The notes beneath the pieces were generated by a model that searched no databases, had not been told where the DNA came from, and worked only from the letters and a program-made list of their open reading frames with translations. Positions 22,958-33,541 of a stretch of DNA of 64,000 bases are shown here, piece by piece (within the stretch, counting starts at the first letter, position 1; each line of letters begins with the position of its first letter). This stretch comes from Wolfiporia cocos (lineage: Eukaryota > Basidiomycota > Agaricomycetes > Polyporales > Phaeolaceae): contig JACCLO010000011.1 of the NCBI GenBank assembly GCA_029448655.1, forward strand, positions 3,100,001 through 3,164,000. The letters run 5' to 3'. A program made the translations under genes and the position numbers.

Positions 22958-23499
22958 AAAAGCGTAGCTACACTTTATTATTATTGTCGGAAAGCGTGCT
23001 GGCGTTGGGCTCTGGAACGGCTCGTACACCTTGACATGTACTTCCCTGCTATTTAATAGAATGAGTCGATCTAGAGGTCAATCGTTATAGATCTGATGCG
23101 TACTGCGCCACAATCCCACAATCACGATAAGCGCGCGAGTGCCCATGATCCGGTTTCTATTTACAACTTATTCTGGCATCAAGCGATTGTATGGGTGTGG
23201 TGCTCGGCTCGAAGCCGTGAGCCGGGCCTGACAGAGCCTTGTTGGGCTGGGCCGAGCCGAACTTTGGGGAAGGGCCCGGCTTCAAGGATGAGCCGGCCGT
23301 AGCCGACCCAGCCGGCCTGAGCCGTCAAGGAAGGCCCGGCGTGACATTTTGCTGAACCCTTCCGAGTCGAAGCCCCGGGCTTACATCATGTGCACTATAC
23401 GGTGCAACATCGCGCTGTCTAGCTATCCACTGAGAGAAGACTATCATGACCTCAAAAGCACACCTTGCTCCCCCCACCAAACAGCACGTAATAAAGCCA
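22958..23499. other. intergenic; GC-rich GGCC-type low-complexity run at 23,205-23,345
   Basis: Repeated gccgggcc/gagccggcc words form a short satellite-like run. No gene is seen. Confidence 0.4.
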
Positions 23500-23849
23500 G
23501 TCTGTGGAGGCTTTGGCTTCGGGCTCAGCGGGAATCTCTGTCCCGTCGCTCGCCACAGCCTTACTACCACCGGAGAAAGGACGCCGTTATGATCATTGCC
23601 ACGTACTAAAGTCCGGGGACATAATGCTACGCAAGTGTACTGGCTGTGCTGCATATTGGTACTGTGGCTCAGAATGTATGCGCCGAAGTGACCGTCGGCT
23701 CCGCAGGTCAGACTATGCAATGGAACGCACATCATAAGAGATTATGCGAATATTGCAGAAGCTTTGTTGCATCTCCTGGATATCAAGGTTTGGGCTCTGC
23801 TGAGCGGGTAGACGCTGTGCTACTTCCACATCTGGTCATGCAATTATAA
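23500..23849 (+). pseudogene. MYND-type zinc-finger gene fragment, frameshifted
   Basis: One frame gives LRKCTGCAAYWYCGSECMRR and, after a shift near 23,690-23,710, another gives QTMQWNAHHKRLCEYC. Together they keep the MYND spacing (CxxC, YC-x3-C, W-x2-H-K-x2-C). The conserved link between the two pieces is lost and the frame then stops at 23,849. It lies 15 bases before the left target duplication of the KDZ transposon, so downstream parts of the gene may have been displaced, though no continuation was recognised at 34,919. Confidence 0.5.
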
Positions 23850-23863
23850 CTTTGGTCTTCAAG

Positions 23864-24764
23864 CACCTGTACATTACCCAATCGATAGCTAATTAGCTTG
23901 GCCTACACGTGAGGCGCGCATAGCCAGTTAGCTTACAATTCGCGTTCAAGGTGTGCTGCCAGTTTCCTCCTGAGGTAGCCCAACATGTACTGTGAGCGCT
24001 GCCGACGGGGCGCTGCCGGCTCGGCACAGGATTCCCGCGCCCAACGACGCGCGCGCGCCCTTCGGCGCCTCGCTGCCGCCGTCGCGCACGATGAGCGCGG
24101 CTCCTACCTCAATACTCGGCCTTTTCGCACGGTTCTTTCTACGTTACTAGGTTAATAAATAGTCTGAATACGATTATGACAACGATTTGCGTAATATATG
24201 AGGTCTTTGGGGTGGATTGACGGGCGAATCCTTGGATGACACGGGACGGGCGGCCCGAGGCACGTGCAGCCTGGCGCGCGCCTCTCCTAGCGGCTGTCAG
24301 CGCCTAATGAGCCGCGCGCCGCATGCCCGGGGAAGCGCCCTGCCGCCGCTGCAGCGCACTATGAGCACGGGTCCTGCGTCAATGGCAATCATTTCATGCG
24401 AATTTTTTTGCTCTCTATAGTTCTCAAACGTTATAGATTCAATTGTAGAAATTAAATTTGAATAGAGGATGGATGGGTGGCCGGTTTGTGGATGACGCGC
24501 GCCCTGGAGCACATCCCTCCAGTGGCTGTTGGCGCCTAGTGATCGGCGCAGATGGTGCGCGTCTATCTTATTGGCTCAAGATGGCTCAGCAAACCTTCGT
24601 ATGCCGAGTGTTCTCTTGCTCACCTTAGCTTTCTGATGGCTCTAATGATAAAATCCAAGCTGTCATCGAATCTGGTGTCCTCTGACACCAGCTATCTCTT
24701 CAGGTGTGTTTTCTAACTCAGCTTACCATATCTTATCTAACGGGTGCTCCGTCCGATCTCTCAT
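23864..24764 (+). repeat. left terminal inverted repeat of the KDZ element
   Basis: 901 bp pair with 33,542-34,910 in reverse. Differences are small indels and CpG transitions. It includes a 17-codon importin-alpha-like fragment (24,629-24,679). Confidence 0.85.
24629..24679 (+). other. captured importin-alpha-like exon fragment in the terminal repeat
   Basis: The frame reads LSDGSNDKIQAVIESGV directly after a splice-acceptor-like 'caccttag'. This is the armadillo-repeat signature I know from importin alpha (karyopherin alpha). The match breaks off right after, with CTC TGA. A mirror copy is at 33,627-33,677 and a diverged third copy (YLSDGSNDKIQAAI) lies at 33,436-33,494 on the minus strand. 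Confidence 0.55.
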
Positions 24765-24902
24765 TCAACACTAAGTTGACATCACCTCATACTTATGAAT
24801 ATTCAACCTATGCAATGTTTATACGTGCAACGTCCCAATGATTTGTATTGAATTGCAGGTGCTACATTATATACAAGCCTCAGAGCATGAATGTGCGGGC
24901 AA

Positions 24903-26806
24903 CTAAGTCCGCGCTGGAGGTGTATTCTCCTCACCATTCACAACCCTCTTAGATCGAGTCTTCCACGTTTTCTTAGATGATTTAATACCATCCGATGTAG
25001 TAGTTGTGTGAATGAAATTCGTGAATGAAGGGTTATTGCTCTGCCGTTTACGCCCTCGGACTTGTTTGACGGCTGGGATAGAATGCTGAGTCACCGGAGA
25101 TGATACCATGCTATCCAGAATTGGGGGAGGTGAGTACTGAACTTGGGAGAACGTGAACGAAGGGTGCTCCTGCACCATGGACACAGGCTGCGGCACGGCA
25201 GCTGGCATGAGCGCAGGTGGAGTGCTTGCGAGCTGCACCGGACCCGATTGATGTTGTCCGGGCGAAGATAGCGCAAGCAGGACGGGATCGATCAGGATAG
25301 GTTCGGATGGCACGATGGAAGTCGGATTCTCCAGAGGCATGTGCTGTGAGGGTCCTTGGGGCGGTATGAGCTGGGGCGGCGGCGGTGTTGTGGAATCGTG
25401 CGTCGGCGGCGTTGTGGAGGCATGGGTCGGCGGCGGTAAGCAGGAGTTAGTGGGATCACCACTACTTGAAGCTGCATTCTGATTTTCTGGCGACGATACC
25501 TGGTACCAGGCACCCTCCCAGCGCTTGAACTCATCAGGGTCCATCAATCGAAAATAAGTAGTACCGCTCTCGAATGCGCAACATAAAACCTGTAGCTCGT
25601 TCCTGGAGCCAACGTCGCTAGGGCTGCAGAACTTCTGCAATGGCCAGTTAACGTATATCACGCCATATTTTGCGGTTATCATCTCGTCGAAGTTGGGATA
25701 GGACATGCACTTGATTTTTGTCTTTGTAACTTCATCTATAACCACATTAATAAAGGCCTTGTTCTACCATATTGTACTCACTGAGCTTTTGTAAGATAAT
25801 CTCTGCAGTCTTCTTCTTAAGTTCACTGACTCCTTGGACATGGCTATCGACAGCTCCTGTCCCACATAATAATGAGATTACAGTTAGACTCTGAAGGCAT
25901 CGGGCTGCTTACCTTGCACACCAGATATGAGATACGCTTCCATGCGCAGGCCAATATCGGCCACCGGCAACTTGAGTGTGTTCTCGAAAAATTCCTTGAC
26001 CCAGTTGCTTGTGACATACTCATACTGAAACGGCTGATTGTACATATCCAAATCTTGCGCGTGGCAATGAGGATGCATTCGATGCCTGTGCACTGATGTA
26101 GCGTTTTGAGCTATTGATATCAGTCCCTAGATGAGACCCAAGGGAGATATAATGCACGTACCTCGCCCTTAAGCTTGCCCAACGTGTTGCAGCCATCGTT
26201 GAATACGTGAACAGGAAGGTGGTGCTTTGCGACTGCCTTCGCCTCACATATCTCCTCCAGTTGACCCGCAGCGCTTTCCGTAGCGGCCGCACGCTCATCG
26301 GCACTCATTTGCTTCCACCGAGCAGAAATCTCCCCAGTAAGTTTGGACGATTTTTTGCGAGGTACGTCATCCGGGAGTTCTAAACAGTATGAATATTTAA
26401 CTTAGCATGACACCAAAAAAATGAACGCACACATACCTGCGTTGATGCAACGGATCTCCTGACTAAGGAACGCGTTCCATCGGCTCACCTTCCTTTTGTT
26501 GGAGCATAGGCATGAGGGCTGCATTAAAAGCTGATAGTAATACTCGCTAGAATGGGACCCGAAGTCTTCCCGAAGGGACTGAGCCAGTGCCCACACCTTC
26601 TGGCGTGCGTGTTCTAGCGCCGTCTTGAAGGCCTGGTTTCTTAGCGCTCGAGCAGCCTTCTGTCTTGCTAAGTCTTCTGCTGTTTTCTCGATAATCTTGC
26701 GTCGAGCTCGATATCTATGGGAGACCTGATCTTTGTCAGACTTCCAACTAAATCTTTGAAGAGTGGTGTCCTGGAGACCAACAAGGTCGGGGGCATAGTG
26801 AGCCAT
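24903..26806 (-). pseudogene. KDZ-element companion gene, one-base frameshift
   Basis: Exons 26806-26437, 26379-26162, 26092-25913, 25856-25782 and 25735-24903 splice cleanly and would code about 558 aa except for one missing base in exon 3. There IECILIATR (frame 1) must join QDLDMYNQPFQYEYV (frame 2). I recognise the layout from unnamed agaricomycete proteins: a basic N-terminus with RRKIIEKTA, an HMG-box-like stretch (KVSRWNAFLSQE, then ISARWKQMSADER), the core LKMEAY-type helix LRMEAYLISGVQG, then YVNWPLQKFCSPSDVGSRNE, and a proline-rich tail ending in basic residues. DNA binding is inferred only from the HMG-like pattern. The broken frame could be a real mutation or a base-call error. 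Confidence 0.65.
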
Positions 26807-26878
26807 AGCGGCCTACGAGGCCCGAGAACGTGAGAGCACGAGATTTGATTTTGAATGATGAGGAAGCAGAACGTGGGT

Positions 26879-26954
26879 GAGAAGTCAAGAAGTCAAGAAG
26901 TCAAGAAGTCAAGAAGTCAAGAAGTCAAGAAGTCAAGAAGTCAAGAAGTCAAGA
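26879..26954. repeat. 8-bp microsatellite (GAAGTCAA), about 9 copies
   Basis: Perfect tandem units just upstream of the companion gene start (26,806), within its presumed promoter. Confidence 0.9.
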
Positions 26955-27340
26955 AGCGAAGACAAGAAGAATTTTCTTCGCGCACACGTGATAGTCCCAG
27001 TGTTCAGCCACACTCTTAGCCACAGTCTGTACAGACTGTGGCATGGAGGAACAAGGGAATCAGATGCTCTATTGCTTTCCGAGCAGTGGCGCACAGTTGC
27101 TGATCTGGTTTGCGAGTGCAGCGTGGACGTGCTGGGAGTTGTCTTGGCAGAGGTTGTGGACGCATGGGACAATGCGTGCCAGGATAACTTCCTTCTCTAG
27201 CAGCTTAGCGGACCCAACGATTATGGTATTCTATTGCGACTGGGTTTCAAGACTAACTATAGATTTCCGAGCTCATAAATGTAGTAAAGGAAGTCCATCT
27301 CAGAGATGTTGGCACCGTATGGTGCCAATGTCGACGTGAA

Positions 27341-27727
27341 CTACTCGCGAGAATTGGAGTAGGTGATAGCCTGAACGATTCTCAGGCGTGTCTCTGTATC
27401 GTACCCGTGAGTCTCTATGTAATAGTCAGTAAGCAGTCCGAGCGACACAATAGGAATATCGCGCAGAGCTGGGCGCTGCCCTGTGTGAACACGAGTGACT
27501 TCGCGAAACCCTCGTTCGATGTAGTGCACCCACTCTGCAGGCTGTAGAAGTTGCTCGGCCCCCCTATCTGTACTGTGCGGCAGCAGGGGAAGGAAGTGGT
27601 GGGTGTAGGGTCGTATCATGTCCTGCTCGCACGTACAAATCGGGAGATGACGGGCCGCGGGCACATGGACGACCGCGGGACAAGACGTTGCGTGTGCGTG
27701 TGTGTTGACAGTCGTGTTGCGAGGCAT
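27341..27727 (-). CDS. hypothetical protein inside the KDZ element
   Basis: An open frame of 128 codons whose second half (EWVHYIERGFREVTRVHTGQ, then IVSLGLLTDYYIETHGYD) looks coding in composition. It lies downstream of the RNase H1 N-terminal-type gene and may be a separate gene or its former 3' part. No family is recognised. Confidence 0.3.
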   Translation of the reverse strand: MPRNTTVNTHAHATSCPAVVHVPAARHLPICTCEQDMIRPYTHHFLPLLPHSTDRGAEQLLQPAEWVHYIERGFREVTRVHTGQRPALRDIPIVSLGLLTDYYIETHGYDTETRLRIVQAITYSNSRE

Positions 27728-27960
27728 TGCGTGAACAGGAAGATGGTGAACATATGCTGCTTGCGATTTGGCACGACCTCAGGGACGCTGGCGAGCCATC
27801 CTGGAGCTCTGGGACATGCTTTCCCCAAGAGATAATCCTGTGATTGTTAACAATGTAATCATGTGGCTTGGAACACACATACATCAAGGTATACACACTT
27901 GACATCTGGGACATCATGTTGTCAAACCCTTCTGTTGCAGCTTCTAGACATGTCATAAGT

Positions 27961-28573
27961 TCATAAGTCTGCAACACAACCTGATAACGATGCACCGTCC
28001 ACGTTCTCTGAGATATCGGTAATGTTTCCTCCTACGTTAAGCGACTCTACACCCTTGTAGCAGTAATATTTGATCGCATCGGCAAGTGTTTTGAAAGATT
28101 TGTGTTGCTGGCCAGAGAAGCCATGGGTAAGGGGGTAGACTTGATCCCTGATGGTCGATAGGTTCAAGAATATATTGCATGCAATATAATGTCTTACCAC
28201 TTGAAGAATATACCAGTTTTGCATCCATATAAAACTACATGAAAACTCTTGATGTCGAGAAGACCTTCAATGATGCTGAGTGCCCGGGAGTCATGCAAAT
28301 TCTCGACGATCTGCATAACGATATGCGCCGGAGGATCATCGGTCATCGTGGATTTGAAGTGCTTCTCTTGAATATGGTAGAGCTTCTCCGCTTCTGTTTG
28401 ATTGCTGCAATGGATGACGATCGGAAATGGATAGGGCCAGTGCTTCTCAGCAAGTCCTCGTGGGCTGTCGAGCAAACGTCAACCTTCACACCATTTGCCA
28501 TAATAATATGCACTTACCGGACGTCGTAAATTCCAGGTTGGGAGCCTCCAAGAACTACACAAGGGCCAGACAT
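27961..28573 (-). CDS. small protein with two RNase H1 N-terminal (viroplasmin-type) modules
   Basis: Exons 28573-28518, 28464-28198 and 28147-27961 keep frame and give 169 aa. Module 1 is split by intron 1: CVVLGGSQPGIYDV, then HWPYPFPIVIHCSNQTEAEK. Module 2 is split by intron 2 at the equivalent place: FHVVLYGCKTGIFFKW, then GFSGQQHKSFKTLADAIKYY. Both follow the pattern of the RNase H1 N-terminal hybrid-binding domain (beta strand, PGIY..W, GFSG, FKxFxTxxEA). No RNase H catalytic domain follows. Likely role by family: binding of RNA:DNA hybrid or double-stranded nucleic acid. A 65-bp-arm hairpin lies directly upstream. Confidence 0.65.
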
Positions 28574-28615
28574 GTTGAGTAACAGCAATAGTGAATGTGA
28601 CTGAAATGAGACGTG

Positions 28616-28764
28616 AGGCAAGCGAGATGGTAGTGGGGAGTGGACGCTGATCGAGCTGAGACGCGACTCGCGACTCATGCTCTCAGTGCAGAGCATGAGT
28701 TGTGAGTCGCAACTCGCATCTCAGCTCGATCAGCGTCCACTCCCCACTACCATCTCACTCGCCT
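28616..28764. repeat. long hairpin upstream of the two-module gene
   Basis: Arms of about 68 and 75 bp (28,616-28,683 and 28,690-28,764) pair with a 4-base indel and a few mismatches around a 6-base loop. The inner arm ends 43 bp before the ATG at 28,573, so a transcript leader could fold into a strong stem. Confidence 0.85.
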
Positions 28765-28956
28765 GCTGCGTCCCTTTTGGCCACATGCAAAATTGGATGC
28801 TATTTGAGCTTGTTCTATGTCGTCTGAACACATAAGATGACAATGTATTAGCTTAGAAAATGAATAACCCAAGTTCTCGTGAGTTGATTGAATGCAGCAA
28901 TGCAATATGTGAGAAGCAGCCGCCTCACCACTAATTCAAGAATTGTTTGAGTGCAA

Positions 28957-31900
28957 CTACATGGCAAGGTTACATACAAAATCCACCAGTGCATCCACTT
29001 CCGCTTCTCCCTCGTCGTCTTCGTCTCCCTCGTCATCTGAAATTCTTGTCTCTACACTAACCTCGCCCTCTGCCCTGCTTCCACCTGTCTCTACTCGAGT
29101 AGCGATCCTGCCCACTTGCGCTGCACTCTCTGCTGCTTTATCTGTCTGCGCGAGCAATACACCACCCATCACCACATCCCCTTTATGAGCACCAGGGCTC
29201 GGTGTGCCGGTGAAGCCCTTTAACGCGTATAACTGTTGAAGTCGCTTGAGATGGCGTGCGTTGATATTGCGACGGCATTCACAGTATTCAGCAACCCCGC
29301 CATAAATTTGAGAGCCTTCGGACTTCAAGTGGTTCAATATCCTCGTAAAATGCGCATCTTCGTCGCAAATAGACATATGTAATCGACGCGCCTCAATATT
29401 GCAACACGCTAATTCCTCGTGAGCGCGATCGAGCCTACGAGCCTGTCTCATTGTTTCTCGGATAGCAGGTCTTGTCCAGGGCTTGTCACGAACGTCATTT
29501 TGAGTGTCCTGTAGTAAATGGAATTCATCAAGGAAGCTATAGTGAGATACCTGCTCCCAATCCACTGTAGGCATTGATGGATCCAAGCTGAGGGCCGCTC
29601 TATTGTATACTTTGACAGCATTCCGAATTGCCTTAGAACGAGCTTGTAAAGACTTGGCGATATGAGTGCAGATGTGATATCCTGCACAACCGCGTCAGAT
29701 AATTGGTGATGTTGAACAGCTAAATACTCACCCGATCGCGCGATATTCATCTTGTGCAACTCGAACAGACGTTGTATGACAAGGTGGTGAAGGTTTTCTA
29801 ATGCGCGGTGATACTGTCGTGTTGCCATATACTTCGATGTTTCCGTATACTCATAATCTGTGACCTCCCATCACTTGGCAATATCCAACTGCGCCTCCAT
29901 CTCTGTGACCTCACGCGTGAGCGTCACTTGGTGTTCATGTAGATATTTGCACCTGGTCTCGAGTTTCCGGGTACACGATGTATCAGCATTGTAATCGACC
30001 GCACTTGTTGTAGGTGGGGCAAAACGAATTTCTGCGGGCGCGGTACAATAGAATTGGGTCGATATGCCCTCAAGCTCTGTGGTTGTTGCACATAACTCTT
30101 GTAACGCCTCGATGTACGCTATCGCATGAACATGTTCGGTGGACTCGCTCCCGAGCTGCTGAAAATATGCGCGTTCTTCTTCGTGCCAGGCATCAATTTC
30201 ATTTCGAGTGATTTTGAGTGACCTCATGGCTTCATCCAGTGCAAGGGATTCGGATTCTATCATGTCCAAGGCCTGCTTATAGTTATTGAGGATCATTGTA
30301 GACAGGTTTGTGTACTTCTCATCATCCCATTGTCGGAAATAAGTGTCGATAAGGAGGCAGCGCCGATATGCTGATGCATGATGCGTAATCGACGCGAGAC
30401 TGTTGGAAGAGCTGAATATACATTTGAGGGTCTCCAAATCCTCTATCCCGGCGCCCTCAATTACATTGGGGATGGTTTCGCGTCTGGCATGGATAACAGT
30501 GAGTATATCCATGGAATGCATTTACACAGCATTGGCATCCGTTGGATTGCCATCGTGACCCCAGTGAGCTGCGCCTGATCGTGCCCTCAAATTCGCATCC
30601 TATGTCATATCCGACAAGAACGTGGTCTCCAAATACTTCAAGTACCTTGGAGATTGTAGAGAGGGGATACTTGGCACTGATAAAATGTCAGAAAGTAGAC
30701 AGAAAATAAAATAGTACTTACAGTTCGCCACTTTGTATCATATCAGTAATCCACAGTATAAAACCATGCCGACAGGCACTGGCAAAAATTCCACACTCAT
30801 CAAAAATGCCCCACATTCTCTTTTTTTCATCGGACGCTGCCACCTTCCAATTCTTGGTACAAGGTTCATATGCTGACCCATCCGCCACGCCGTCGGTCGG
30901 ATCACCCTCGCCGCCCTGAGCGACGTCATCCTCGTCTTTGCTATCATTTTCTGATGGGTTGTTTTGTGGCTGCCTACGGGATTGGACCTTGTCCGCGAAG
31001 CGGTCGACGTAGGACTGTGGTAGGTAATAATCGCTGTCTTTGAAGACGCGTACATCGCCCCACATACGTCCATTGATGGTAGCCAGAAGTTTCAAAGAAT
31101 TGTTGCCGTCCATACAGATGAGCCGCTTCCATTATGGGTGGCTCGCCATCAAGCTAGAGTTAATTAGTATGCGAATAGACAGATCGGCAACAACGTACCT
31201 CATATCTGCAAGCTGGACACGCGTAGAGAGCACGCCAGTTGGGCGTATCGCGTCCTAATGCAGCTAGAACCTGCTTGTCTACTATACGCCGCATGCACAG
31301 ATATATGTCAAATGCATCTCAAATTGACACAAGCAACAAACTAGCACTCAGCGGGGGAAGGGGGCTCGCTCAAAGGCGCCTTCCTGGTCCCGCGAACACT
31401 AGCCGTCAAAGGCCAAGACAAGTCTGAGGTTTACGCTCAGGACTGTCTGGCATATATACTCCTAATCTATTTGTACATGTTTGTGTACGGTGGCTCAGAG
31501 GCCTCTACGTACTGGTATCTAACTGGCTATGGCTACGGGCCGGTAATGGCATCGGAGTGCTGGTATGCGAGGATGTCCATGGCGACGTAGCGTATAAGGG
31601 GCGGATCTAAGGAGTAGCCAATCTGTCGGGTTCGATCGGTGGTTCTCGTCGATCGTAGGTGCGCCGGTAATGGCGGGGTTCTAAGTCCGTGATCGGGCGT
31701 GGTCTGCCACGATCGGGGTATAGCGCTCTGTGACTGGTAGGGTTCTCAGTCGTGCAGAGCCTGGGGTTATTATCCCTGCCTGTTGTACTCGTAGGTCGGG
31801 GTGCGTATGGGGTATAGTATAATGTCTATGCCAGTAATGGCGAGTGTCCATGCGGTAGGGATGCGAGGCATCAGGTTGAGTGTTCTGGGTCACGTGCGAG

Positions 31901-33055
31901 CGTAGACCGTGCCCCTAGTCGGCGTATAGCGTAGTGTACGGTGGCGGTTTAGCCTGGGTCTGTATAAGGCGTACCGTCGTGCTATCGTAGCCTGTTGGGC
32001 TCTAGGGGTCGGCTCGTGACTCCGGGGTTTAGGGACTAGGCAGCGTATGGTTCTTGCTGCCGGGACTTGGACTGAGTTTAGGGTTAGACTGCTGGTGGCC
32101 TGCTAGTGCCCGTAGTGTCCTGTATAGCGGAGGGCTTCTACTAGCGTTGCCGTGGGGTTCCAGCTGGGCTCGGATAGAGTGCTGTAGCGTGCGCATGGCG
32201 TGAGTGGGGTGCCAAGCTAGCGTGTTCTACTAGGCTTTGAAATTGGCTTGTGACAGAAATGGTGGTCCTCAATTCTTGTCTGTATGGAGTCTGAACATAG
32301 AGTGAGTAACCGACAGTTCTGAACTGATTCTCTCCTACCTTGTACAAATAGCAGATCACTTTACAGACAGATTCAATACTAAGAGAGGCTTTGAAAAGTC
32401 TCAGAGAAAACATAAGCTCCAGAGTCCTTAATGATATCGCCAGCGAGGGATTAATTGGGGTCGTGCCGAGGTACCCATACATGACGATTGCCTCCGCAAC
32501 AGAGCGCGCCTCAGGAGGGCACCGGATATGGAGGGACGTTTCTAAAGAGTATATATCAAAAACGTTGATCTCGAAGTCATAACACAAAGGTAGCAGATCG
32601 GCATTTGGTCTGCAATCGGAATACCGCCAGTTGACGTATGCCTCCGTGATCTCCGGGAGTACAAGCTGCCAATTTTCGTCCATGTTTTGCGTACGCTGAC
32701 GCCAAGTACGCCCATCGTTCCTCTTCCTCAGCTTGTACAGCCTGCTAAGATTAGTTGAAGGATGAGTCAAGCACTTTGCTATGCACCGTGATCCTGCAAT
32801 GTCCCGTAGTGCATACATGAAGTCCGCATTATTTCTAACCTCACCTGGAAGGGTCTCCCACTCCTCATCATCCTGCAAAGTGTCGCCCATCCAATCAAGC
32901 ATTGATGTCGTGTCGTCGATATCCATTGGCTGATTGTTGCCACACATTTCAGCGAGCGCCTTGCGCGATTGGGGACTAAGTGCTGATGCAGACGTAAAAT
33001 CGTTAAATACAGAAGAAATATTTATTATGCACCGGAAAGACACATCTCGTAACAC
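28957..33055 (-). pseudogene. KDZ transposase, multiply broken
   Basis: Order from the N-terminus: RTWRQRTQNMDENWQLVLP and LAISLRTLELMFSLRLF (32.3-32.7 kb); then, beyond a solo LTR, DAFDIYLCMRRIVDKQVLA and TPNWRALYACPACRYE (31.2-31.3 kb); MDGNNSLKL, DSDYYLPQSYVDRFADKV and GIFASACRHGFIL (30.7-31.1 kb); VGYDIGCEF with NAFHGYTHC (30.55-30.65 kb); SNSLASITHHASAYRR and LSTMILNNYKQAL (30.3-30.4 kb); IQRLFELHKMNIARSG and a tail LYALKGFTGTPSPG to 28,957. These are KDZ hallmarks, including the CxxC cluster and a catalytic-type YDIGC. Breaks: LTR insertion, frameshifts near 31,125 and 30,500, and an in-frame TGA at about 29,871 (IAK*WEVTD), perhaps from CGA. Confidence 0.8.
31325..32255 (-). repeat. 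solo LTR (931 bp) inside the KDZ transposase
   Basis: On the minus strand it starts TGTCACAAG and ends GCTTGTGTCA. The flanks are CAAAT (31,320-31,324) and GAAAT (32,256-32,260), a 5-bp duplication with one change. Removing it rejoins the transposase frame at RTTI...DAFDIYL. TATATA at 31,452-31,458 is followed by an imperfect stem (31,421-31,444). Confidence 0.75.
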
Positions 33056-33541
33056 TCTCTAACTCTTTTCCTCTCCTTGAATAGTTCGTGCTGGTTCATG
33101 ACCTTACTCACTGAGGACTTGCCTATGCCTTGCCCACAAGACACTGTAGCCTTACAAGAGAGCCCCCTGTGATTGCTCATGGAGATATATACAGCAAGTA
33201 GTATTAAGAAGGAAAGCAGGAACAGAGAAAGCCCTCAGAAGCAGCGCGCACGCTCAGGCTTAGGGAAGACGAGCACTTCACACAATGTATTATTACAGCA
33301 CGTGATGGATAATGGAGATCAAAGACCTGGCGCTCCGAAAAGAAACGAAGCGCAAGAGATCAATCAATCACGATCGGCGAGAAGTCAGGAACGTAGAGAA
33401 CAATCAGTACAGCAAAAGAGACAAACTCGTCTTAGACAGATAGTGAATTTGATAGCAGCTTGGATTTTGTCATTGGAGCCATCGGAGAGGTAGCCTAGAT
33501 TCGCTAGGAGTGCTGGTGTTTGTACTGAGGTCGAGGGATGG
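33056..33541. other. 5' flank of the KDZ transposase, no supported gene
   Basis: Plus-strand ORF 33,173-33,493 is basic and low-complexity and lies opposite the diverged importin-alpha-like fragment (33,436-33,494, minus). I do not support it as a gene. Confidence 0.35.

Noticed and set aside
26879..26954. CRISPR-like array
   Set aside because: The repeats are direct 8-bp units without spacers in a eukaryotic genome; it is a microsatellite.
33173..33493. Plus-strand basic ORF inside the KDZ element
   Set aside because: Low complexity and antisense to the captured importin-alpha-like fragment.
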